Positions 40,636 through 47,825 of a stretch of 47,825 nucleotides of DNA are shown piece by piece. The notes beneath the pieces are model-generated. The model ran no database searches and was not told the DNA's origin. It worked only from the letters and a program-made list of their open reading frames with translations. This DNA comes from an uncultured Myxococcales bacterium (GTDB lineage: Bacteria; Myxococcota_A; Polyangia; Nannocystales; Nannocystaceae). A program made the translations under genes and the position numbers. The stretch is from the NCBI GenBank assembly GCA_902826865.1, contig CADEGN010000018.1, forward strand, positions 1 through 47,825, read 5' to 3'. The stretch's first letter is position 1. Every line of letters begins with the position of its first letter.

Positions 40636-43054
40636 TTTGGGCGCCCGCGGCCAACTTCGCGCGCAACTCGACGAGCTCGGGTTCGGTGTCGGGCAGGTTC
40701 GCCACGCACACCGGCTCGGCCTCGAGCAAGGTGGCGCGCGCGGCTTCGAGTTCGCCGACGAGCTCGAACACCTGGGCGCGGGCGATGGTGAACTGACAGG
40801 CCTCGCCGGACGTGGTTGCGACGGCGCTGAGCAATCCATCGAGCAGACCGTGGGCACGACGGCCGTCGCCGACCAGGATCGCGGCGCGGGCCAGGCACCA
40901 ACGCGAGGCCAGGCGGTCGGGGTCGTCCTCGGCCATGGACACCTCGTCGGTCACGCGGGCGCGTTCGCAACGTCGGCGGGCCTCGTCCCCGTGCCCGCGC
41001 AGGAGCGCAAGTTGTCCGAGGGTTCGTTCGACCAGCGCGACCATCCGCGAGGACGGGCCGGTCAGGTCTCGCCACTGGTCGCTGGCGAGCTCGAGCTCGC
41101 GAGCGGCTTCGTCGTAGTCGCCGCGCTGGGCCAGCTCGGCGCCGAGGTTGTAGTGCGCACTGGCCAACAGGTCGGTGCGCGTCCCTGCCAGCGCGGCGAT
41201 GACCTCACGCCGTGTGGTGATGGCCCGATCGAGATCCCCGGCCGCGCGGTCGATATCGGCGAGCCCCATCAGCGCGGCCAGGCGGCGCCGGCTCCCCGGG
41301 GGAGTCGTCGCCCCGACCATCGCCGATCGGATGCTCGCGCGCGCACCGTCGAGATCCCCGAGCTCGGCGGTCACGCCGGCGAGGTTCATGCGGGCGATGA
41401 ACAGCTCCTCGTCGTCGGGTCCAGCCGCCAAGAGCAACAGCACGGCCGCAGCGTGGGCGTCGCGCGCCTCGAGCAAGCGGAGATGACGCCGGTGGCTCAT
41501 ACCAAGCGCCGACAACCGCCGGGCCTCGCGAAGGGGATCGGGCTGGCGTGCCAACCACGTGCGCGCCACGGCGTTCCATCGCTCGAATTCGTCGTCGCGG
41601 TCGGTGAATGTACCGTGCGCGATCATCAGCGCCGTGGCGGCGTCGACGACGGTCTCGCGGTCGTGGACCTCTTCGGCCGCGAACGCCGAGCGATTCAGGT
41701 CATCGACCGCGCCGACGATGTCGCCTTGCTCGATCCGGACGGTGCCGCGCAGCCACAGCGCGCGCGCACCGGCGCCCGGCGAGTGGCGCTCGGCGTCCTC
41801 CAGCAACCGATCGGCGCGGGCCCGCGCCTCCTCGAGCCGTCCTGTATCGCGCAGGTGAACGCCCTCGCGGATGCCGGCGCGCTCGATATCGTCGATCGCT
41901 GGCTCGACCGGGCCGCCCTCTGCCGACGCGATGGACTCGGGCTGTGACGGCCCCGCAGTCATCCACGCGGCCGTCACCCCGAGCGCGAGCGCTACCGCGG
42001 CGACCGGTCGCCATCTTCGCCGTGATCGCCCGAGCTCGTCGAGTAGCGAACGCATGTCGGGCCATCGCCGGGCGGGGTCCTCCGCGAGTCCGCGCAGCAA
42101 GACCCTGGCGATCCTCGGATCGATCGCCTCAGGAACCGCCGGCGGACGCGCCTGCGCGTCGCGCAGGGCCGCGATGGTTTTGCCCGCGAACGGGCGCACG
42201 CCGGCCAGGGCTTCCCACAACGTCACGCACCACGCGTACTGATCGGCGCGAGCGTCGTACTCGCCGCCGTCGAGCTGCTCTGGCGCCATGTACCCGATGG
42301 TTCCCACTGCCGCGCCCGTCCGTGTGCGCAGCGACTCGTCGATCTCCGTGTCCGCCGAGCGCGTGCGCGAGCGGCCCGGGCCACCGACCATGCCGAAGTC
42401 ACCGACGCAGACGCGGCCGTCGCCACCGACGAATACGTTGTCTGGCTTGAAGTCGCGGTGGATCAGGCCCAGCCGGTGGGCCTCGATCAGCCCGCGTCCG
42501 GCGTCGCGTACCGCGGCGACGATCGCTCGGGCACTCCGAGGTTCGGCCAGCAGCCACTGCCGCAGGTTCGGTCCATCGATCAGCTCCATTGCGACGAACG
42601 ACCGCTCGCCCCACGCTCCGATGTCGAATACACGTACGACGTTCGGGTGATCGATCGCGGCCATCGCCCGGGCTTCGGCGAGCAATCGTCGAGCGCCGTC
42701 GCCATCGTCGCCGTGCAGGACCTTGATCGCGACGTCGCGTCCGAGCCGACGATCGCGGGCGCGATAGACCACGCCCATGCCGCCGCGCCCGATCACCTCG
42801 ACGAGCTGGTAGTCGCGCTGGGCCCCGGGGACGGTGGCACCGACGTCGTCGAGCCCGTCGAAGTACGTCTGAATGAGCCCGTCGAACAGCTCGGCACAGG
42901 CCTGACACCCGTCGAGGTGTTGGTGCAGGGATCGTCGACGCTCGGGCGACAGCTTGCCATCGCCCAGAGCCGCGATGAGATCGGCCCACTCCTCGTCGCT
43001 CGGGCAACCGCCGTCACGCGACCCGCGGGCCGCGACTGACGAAGTCGTCGGCAC
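40583..43054 (-). CDS. Ser/Thr protein kinase with N-terminal anti-sigma-type zinc-finger motif and TPR tail
   Basis: This 823-residue protein has C17 and an H46-x3-C50-x2-C53 motif (HQHLDGCQAC) matching the zf-HC2 zinc finger of anti-sigma factors. The kinase has glycine loop GRGGMG at 89-94, lysine at 111, HRDFKPDN at 199-206, DFG at 219-221 and APEQ after GTIGYM. A hydrophobic segment near residues 354-370 (PVAAVALALGVTAAWMTAG) is a single membrane helix. TPR-like helices fill the rest (for example SAHYNLGAELAQRGDYDEAA). It converges on the sigma-factor/hypothetical pair. The gene at 24290 has the same architecture and also lies beside a sigma factor. Confidence 0.92.
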   Translation of the reverse strand: MPTTSSVAARGSRDGGCPSDEEWADLIAALGDGKLSPERRRSLHQHLDGCQACAELFDGLIQTYFDGLDDVGATVPGAQRDYQLVEVIGRGGMGVVYRARDRRLGRDVAIKVLHGDDGDGARRLLAEARAMAAIDHPNVVRVFDIGAWGERSFVAMELIDGPNLRQWLLAEPRSARAIVAAVRDAGRGLIEAHRLGLIHRDFKPDNVFVGGDGRVCVGDFGMVGGPGRSRTRSADTEIDESLRTRTGAAVGTIGYMAPEQLDGGEYDARADQYAWCVTLWEALAGVRPFAGKTIAALRDAQARPPAVPEAIDPRIARVLLRGLAEDPARRWPDMRSLLDELGRSRRRWRPVAAVALALGVTAAWMTAGPSQPESIASAEGGPVEPAIDDIERAGIREGVHLRDTGRLEEARARADRLLEDAERHSPGAGARALWLRGTVRIEQGDIVGAVDDLNRSAFAAEEVHDRETVVDAATALMIAHGTFTDRDDEFERWNAVARTWLARQPDPLREARRLSALGMSHRRHLRLLEARDAHAAAVLLLLAAGPDDEELFIARMNLAGVTAELGDLDGARASIRSAMVGATTPPGSRRRLAALMGLADIDRAAGDLDRAITTRREVIAALAGTRTDLLASAHYNLGAELAQRGDYDEAARELELASDQWRDLTGPSSRMVALVERTLGQLALLRGHGDEARRRCERARVTDEVSMAEDDPDRLASRWCLARAAILVGDGRRAHGLLDGLLSAVATTSGEACQFTIARAQVFELVGELEAARATLLEAEPVCVANLPDTEPELVELRAKLAAGAQISRRSDRRATGPAGRRE

Positions 43055-43255
43055 CGCGCGACCCTACCATCTCGGAGGGCCGCGACGATGTGTGATCCAT
43101 GCGTGAGCTTTGTCGGCGCAGCAGTCTCGCGCGCAACCGCCGGCGGCCGCGCGAGTGGAAAAGGCGGCGCGTAGGCCGACCGGAGCAGCCGATAGTTGTG
43201 GATACGCCAGCCGAGAGATGTGCGGGGCCGACGGCGCGCGGAGTTGATCGTCTAG

Positions 43256-43826
43256 TCACAGATAGTCGAACGACACGATCCGCTTCCACTTGCTCGCGTA
43301 CTCGATGCAGCTGCGCAGGTATTCGGCGTGCTCCGATCCGATGTTGGTGCAGCGCTTTCGCATCCCGCCCGGAGAACAGGCTGGGGCTCGAGGAGGTCAC
43401 GGCCCGTTGCAGCCTCCGCAATGCCTCGCTTGCGCTGATGTAACTGAGATGGGATCCCACATCCTCGTTCTGAAGCGCCTCTGGGATCGCCAGTTGGCCC
43501 TCGTGCGGTGAATCTGGGAGGACCAACGACGGGGAGCCAAGCAACGCCTCGAGGGTGTCGCGATGGATGTCCCCCGTGCCTGGTAGATCGGCCCAGCTTC
43601 GGCGTGACTCCGGCGACACGAGGCGCGCGACACCGTGCTCGACGATCACCTCCTGCCGCTCCTCGCCACCGTCGACGAAAGCGCTGCCATCGTAGACCTC
43701 GACGAATCGCGGGATGCCAAGCTGCCTCCCGAGTTGTTCGAGGAATGCAATGAACGGTTTGATAGACGCCGTTTCTTCGTCCAGACGTAGGGCGAATGAG
43801 AGGCCGAAGTCCCAACCCGCGGGCAT
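43256..43826 (-). pseudogene. Hypothetical protein gene with one frameshift
   Basis: The coding signal starts at ATG 43826 (MPAGWDFGLSFALRLDEETA) and continues through LISASEALRRL-type sequence to SSSPSLFSG. There the frame changes: the best continuation is MRKRCTNIGSEHAEYLRSCI, ending VSFDYL with a stop at 43256-43258, in a different frame. One extra G in the plus-strand CCCGCCCGG segment at about 43364-43370 explains this. Repaired, the protein has about 190 residues with no signal peptide and no family that I know. A size of this sort and its accessory setting would suit an immunity-like or orphan protein, but that is speculation. Confidence 0.55.
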
Positions 43827-43960
43827 TGCCCGCGGACGATGCCTGATCGGACTCCAGAGCGCAACCTGGAGAGACGCCGAACGCGAAGGCGTGCGCGGGC
43901 ATGCATGGGGGCCGGGGCGTGGGCGCGGGGAATGACCTTCGCGCCGGTACGCAGGGCAGC

Positions 43961-44341
43961 TCACGGGAACGAGCCGTCACTGCACACGTCGTCCGCGGTC
44001 GCAAAGCGGCGGTCCTCACCGGCGCTGCACACCACTATCCCCGCTTCGGTGCATGCGTGCTCGTAGGGAGTGCCCCATGGATCGCGCGTGTTCTGGCGAT
44101 GCTGGGTCACTTGGCTCAGCGAGCGTGGACACGCGCGCCCGGGCAGCAGGTGTTGATCGGCGAGCTGACTGAACGCGATCGAGTCGTGGCGAGCGTCGTC
44201 GACCGAACAAGGACGGTACCTGGTGTAGCCGCCGAGCGCGAATGCAAGGCACGCCAGCCCGGTGCCGAGACCAAAGAACGGACGCCACAAGGTCCGGCTA
44301 ATCGACGAAGCGGCGAGTCGGTAGAGCGAGAACGAACTCAT
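43961..44341 (-). CDS. Small type II secretion GspG-like pseudopilin-related protein
   Basis: The 126-residue product (ATG at 44341) has one N-terminal hydrophobic helix (FFGLGTGLACLAFALGGY) and a C-terminal part RDPWGTPYEHACTEAGIVVC followed by SAGEDRRFATADDVCSD. The D-P-W-G-x-P-Y motif, a later S-x-G-x-D and an acidic DD segment are hallmarks of the major pseudopilin GspG, which binds calcium there. The classical prepilin cleavage site (G with FxxxE) is not visible and the protein is short, so it is a divergent relative. No other secretion-system gene is nearby. Confidence 0.65.
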   Translation of the reverse strand: MSSFSLYRLAASSISRTLWRPFFGLGTGLACLAFALGGYTRYRPCSVDDARHDSIAFSQLADQHLLPGRACPRSLSQVTQHRQNTRDPWGTPYEHACTEAGIVVCSAGEDRRFATADDVCSDGSFP

Positions 44342-44419
44342 GGGGGCTTGCGGAGCAAGCTCGATGCCAACCTGCGAACGCAAAGTTCGAGGGCGTGAGC
44401 TAGGCAGAGATCGCCTGCG

Positions 44420-44892
44420 ATGTCGGAATGCCCGCCGTCGTCCTCTGCCGGTGAACCGGCGAGCGCGGCGGGTCGGCTCGAGCCGTTTACCGTCGGACAA
44501 TCCCATCGACGCTGCGATTTGGCCGCGCCTGGTGGGGGACACACGGAGATCCCAGCGATCCCCCCGATTCATCCGCCGGCCGATGTCGCCCGATTTTCTG
44601 GGGCGCGTGCCATCCGACGCCGACATCGGCGCATTGCTTTGGCACGACGCCGACGCGATGGAGCGATCGTTCATGAACACGCCCGAGTTCATCTTGCGGC
44701 AAGCGCAAGCCCGTGATCCAGCACCTGGGCCCAATTCTCGAGCAGGTGTTCGGCGATCACTTCCTCGAGCTCGACGGAATTCATGGATGCACTTGTGGCG
44801 AAACCCTCGGATACGACGCCTTTGCGATTCGGGTGAGCGCGCACCCGGCCTTCGCGACCAACCGCGCGATCGCCAATTTTTCCGACCCCTAG
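44420..44892 (+). pseudogene. Hypothetical protein remnant with two frameshifts
   Basis: Coding-like sequence passes through three frames. It can start at ATG 44420 and reads GGGHTEIPAIPPIHPPADVA. In the TTTT run at about 44596-44599 one extra T moves it to LGRVPSDADIGALLWHDADA and SFMNTPEFI. At about 44694 a second extra T moves it to CGKRKPVIQHLGPILEQVFG, then DGIHGCTCGETLGYDAFAIR, ending with a stop at 44890-44892. Repaired, it has about 156 residues. I do not recognise it. Both shifts fall in short T runs. No intact copy is in the window. Confidence 0.5.
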
Positions 44893-45080
44893 GAGGACAG
44901 CGCCCGCGCCCTCGCGCAATGCCGACCCGACGCACGTGCTCAAGGCGTCCTGGCGCGGCGAGGAGGTGACGTCTCGTCGCGGTGGTGCTGCTGCAGGGCC
45001 GCCTCGGGCGATGTTGTGCATCCGAGCCGCTGACGCCATAGTACCCTGGCGGCCCCGTGGGGCTGCGAGCAGCCGAAGCG

Positions 45081-46708
45081 ATGGTCGAGGATCGAGGGAT
45101 CGTGGAAAAGCTGCGTCGCGCAATGGCGACGCTGGTCGGCGTCGACGCGATCGAGCCCGACAAGACGGTGGCTGCGCGCGCGCAACGCCCGAGCCTTCGC
45201 ATGTCAGACCGCGCTTGCGAGCTCATGAAGCTGGCGCTGTCGTGCATCGAGAAGCCGGCGAGCGGCCCGACGATTGCTCTGCTCGATGCAATCGAGGCCG
45301 TTCCTCATCGCGAGCTGCCGATCCTCGATGAGTGCGTCCGCGCGGCACTGATGGGGCCGGCGGGCTGGCACCAACTCGATCATCGGCGCTTCGCTCACGC
45401 CGCGCGACCGTGGGCAGCCGCCGCAGTCGCTGCGTCCCATGCCAGCGGGTATGTTCGCGAAGCTGCCGTGCGTGTCCTGGCGGCGGCGCAGGATGCACGG
45501 GTCTTGCCGTTCATACTGCTGCGCCTCAACGACTGGGTCGTTGAGGTCCGCCGTGCAGCACGCGTCGCCCTGAGCAACTACGTGAAACCGGAGTTCGCGC
45601 CGGCGCTCATGGGGGTGCTGCCGATGATCCAGTCGATCCGTGGGAAACAGCGTTGCCAACACGAAGCGGTGATCGGCTCCGTGACGACTTTGCTCGCGGC
45701 GCCCGAGCTCTTCGATGTGCGGCTTGCCGGCTGCCGAAGCGAGGATCTCGACACGCGCAGGGGGGCGTGTTTCGACTTCTCGCTCGAGATGGTGCCCCCC
45801 GACGCACCGACGCTGCTCGATGTCGCGCTCGGCGATCGCGAGCCGGGAATTCGCGCATGGCCGTACGTCGCGCGGGCGTCGTGCTCTCTGCCCCCTGGGC
45901 TCGCATGTTGGTGGACCGATCCCTGCGCGACCGTAGTGCTCAGGTCCGCCGCATCGCGCTCAGGTTGCTGGCCGATTCGCTACCGACAACGGAAGTCGTC
46001 CAGCTTAGCGAAGCCGCGCTCCTCGACGAGGCGGCCGGTCTGCGGTGGGAAGCCCGGATCGCGCGCCTCAAAGCCGGCCCGATCGACTTCGCCGGGTTCT
46101 ATCGGGCGAGGTTGGCTAACGCAGTGGCGCCGCGGGAGATCCGCGCGGCCTTGCTGGGACTCGGCGAGTCGAGTGGGGAGCACGACGTTCCACTGGTGCG
46201 GCCGTACCTGAACGCCGATTCCCCGAGCGTCCGCCGCGTTGCGATGCGGGCGCTCGGCCAGCTCGAGCCGCTCGCGGTGGTCGATCCGTTCTTCGTCGCG
46301 TTGTGCGATCCACTTCCGGGCGTCGCGACGGAAGCCCGGCGGGCGCTGGTCGACCGGGTCGCGTATGTTCGGATCGAGCGCGTCCTCGGCCTGCTGGTCG
46401 CAACGGCAGCGCCCGCGCATACGCGCGCCAACGCGCTCGCGCTCGGGCGCCGCCTCTCGAAGTGGGACGCCTTGCTGGTCGTGCTCACCGCGTTGGACGA
46501 AGGCAATCCTCTCACGGCAGCGATCCTCGATGCTGCCCGCAACTCCGCAGCGAACTGGCTCGCCGGTTACAACCGGACGTTTGTGCCGCCTACGTCGGAG
46601 CAGCTGACGGCGATCGAATCCGCGGCCGCTCGCGCTCAACTCACCGAGGGTGCGAAGGCCGAGCTGCTGCAGCTGTTGGGTTTTTCGCGTCGCGCGTGGG
46701 GCGTGTAG
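45081..46708 (+). pseudogene. HEAT-repeat protein gene with one frameshift
   Basis: From ATG 45081 (a GTG at 45057 is also possible) the frame encodes HEAT-like helices: SGYVREAAVRVLAAAQDARV, LNDWVVEVRRAARVALSNYV and ALGDREPGIRAW. At 45859-45861 the coding signal moves to another frame: adding one G after CATGG gives AVRRAGVVLSAPWARMLVDR and SAQVRRIALRLLADSL, then SPSVRRVAMRALGQLEPLAV, ending FSRRAWGV. Repaired, it has about 543 residues of tandem two-helix repeats and no signal peptide. Such proteins are scaffolds without a fixed function. It is not adjacent to the other HEAT-like gene (33780-35186) but shows the same kind of damage. Confidence 0.7.
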
Positions 46709-46765
46709 CGAACAGCTCGCACGGAACTGGCGAAGCGGGAAGCCGTGCGTGTTAGCTTGCGGTGC

Positions 46766-47608
46766 ATGAGTGCCTCAACGCCCGCCGCGAGACCAAAGAT
46801 CGAGCTTGCTACCCTGTCGTACAAGCATCGGAGCAGCGCAGCGAGCATGCTTAGTTCCAAGGCGAGCAGCCTGCAGGACGCCGCCGTGGTCAAAGAGAAG
46901 GAGCGCAAGAAGAACAAGTCGTACGTTCTGTCCTTCGACGATCGATTCAAGGGCGACTACATCGACGTAGCGGCGATGGGAGCGGCAATCGCGTTCTACG
47001 ACATGGACCTCTTGCTGCGAAAGCCAAATGACCCCAACTGCGCGACCATCGCGAACTGGAAATGCAATGCGCTGGTCGCCCTCGGCCAGTTCGAGGAAGC
47101 GGTGCGGTGGTACGAAGAGATCATCATTCGCTGGCACTTCGACGCGGAGGGGCCAAACGCGAAGCTGGATGCGACCGCGGAGTTGGCGAGGAAGCAAATC
47201 GCCAAGTATCGCGGCCGCAAGAACCATCCGGTCGACTACCGCGGAACGGATGCTGGCGACTTTGATGACCCGCCGTTCTGCATGTACGTGGCGGAGTTCT
47301 TGCGCGCACTTGCGTCGGGCAAAGCAGCGGAGGCGACCAAGTACGTTCACCCGGAGATCGACAAGAGGCTCTCCGGTCAGGTTCTCAAACGCGAATGGCA
47401 GGCGCTTGTCGGGAAACGCGGTACAGAAGATCTCACGATCGCCCTGCAAACCCATTCGTTCGAGTGGGAAGGCCGGAAAGAGCAGGACCTTGGCTGGTGC
47501 TACTTTTCCATCTCTGGCGAGGGAGTCTCGGAAGGCGTTTCCGCGATCGTCTGCGCGACCGACGGGAGCGGGTACGCCATTCGCGACCTCGAGTTCGGTC
47601 GGCCGTAG
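46766..47608 (+). CDS. Hypothetical protein (280 aa), TPR-like N-terminal half
   Basis: The ATG at 46766 begins MSASTPAARPKIELATLSYK. The frame starts further upstream, but that part is short and unlikely. Residues of about 85-125 include NWKCNALVALGQFEEAVRWY, which looks like one tetratricopeptide-like helical pair. The C-terminal part (DDPPFCMYVAEFLRALASGK and DLGWCYFSISGEGVSEGVSA) is a separate mixed domain. There is no signal peptide or membrane segment. Function unknown. It is intact, unlike its upstream neighbours, and follows the HEAT gene after 57 bases. Confidence 0.7.
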   Translation: MSASTPAARPKIELATLSYKHRSSAASMLSSKASSLQDAAVVKEKERKKNKSYVLSFDDRFKGDYIDVAAMGAAIAFYDMDLLLRKPNDPNCATIANWKCNALVALGQFEEAVRWYEEIIIRWHFDAEGPNAKLDATAELARKQIAKYRGRKNHPVDYRGTDAGDFDDPPFCMYVAEFLRALASGKAAEATKYVHPEIDKRLSGQVLKREWQALVGKRGTEDLTIALQTHSFEWEGRKEQDLGWCYFSISGEGVSEGVSAIVCATDGSGYAIRDLEFGRP

Positions 47609-47825
47609 CTTTCTGCTCGACGACTATCTGGCGCCGAGCCGACTCGGTCCGACGACAACCAATAGTTATCTGACGACGCAATGACTGCCTCGCTCGGTCG
47701 GTACGCGGCCTCTCCACAGAGTCGAAAGCGACGGTCACGGGCTCGCCGCACCTTGCGGTGGGCGGGTCTCTCGTGCGGTTGGTGCATCTGGGCGCTTTGT
47801 ATCCCGACGAACCTTGCGAACCGTC

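Noticed and set aside
1..47825. CRISPR arrays, tRNA or rRNA genes, insertion sequences, phage genes, riboswitches
   Set aside because: I read for short regularly spaced repeats, cloverleaf ends, transposase motifs and known riboswitch cores and found none convincing. The only repeats are those listed.

Overview
The window is GC-rich, gene-dense DNA that looks like a myxobacterium (Myxococcota), probably of the Nannocystis/Enhygromyxa/Plesiocystis type. This is inferred from gene content: four Hanks-type Ser/Thr kinases with long TPR tails, many Ser/Thr/Gly-rich lipoproteins, a DUF1592/DUF1552 pair, an FHA-LuxR regulator and kinase-associated sigma factors. I saw no rRNA, tRNA, CRISPR array, insertion sequence or phage module.

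Layout. 1-3.1 kb: the 3' end of an Hsp70-family gene (frameshifted at its visible 5' end), a DUF808/YedI membrane protein, and a secreted protein with a somatomedin-B-like module plus four 44-residue cysteine-rich repeats. 3.1-6.2 kb: a kinase-TPR gene divergent from an FHA-LuxR regulator. 6.2-13.4 kb: secreted proteins, namely a VWA lipoprotein and a tandem family of cysteine-rich lipoproteins ending in FCCG (three intact, one truncated), then two small unknowns. 13.9-19.1 kb: a PQQ sugar-dehydrogenase-like lipoprotein, a second kinase-TPR, and a free-standing copy of the N-terminal domain of certain RluA-type pseudouridine synthases. 19.3-23.1 kb: a probable operon of an N2227-like methyltransferase and a three-gene ABC-2 exporter. 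23.4-27.6 kb: a sigma factor divergent from a kinase that carries an N-terminal anti-sigma-type zinc-finger motif. 27.6-32.3 kb: a redoxin remnant, DUF1552, DUF1592 and a lipoprotein. 32.5-33.8 kb: AraC regulator and cupin. 33.8-38 kb: a frameshifted HEAT-like gene, an unknown, a trypsin-like protease and a lipoprotein. 38.2-43.1 kb: a membrane protein, a second sigma factor, a possibly truncated unknown, and a second zinc-finger kinase. 43.2-47.6 kb: small unknowns, a GspG-like pseudopilin and a second HEAT-like gene, several interrupted by frameshifts.

How the parts fit. Two sigma-factor/kinase modules, in which the kinase carries the HxxxCxxC motif of ECF anti-sigma domains, suggest signal-controlled transcription. 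The kinase/FHA-LuxR pair may be a third phospho-signalling unit. Much of the rest is envelope or secreted protein. The strongest candidates for something undescribed are the FCCG lipoprotein cluster and the sigma/zinc-finger-kinase modules. Single-base frameshifts, mostly in short homopolymers, are concentrated in accessory genes after 33.8 kb, while the long kinase genes are intact. That favours gene decay, although assembly error is not excluded.
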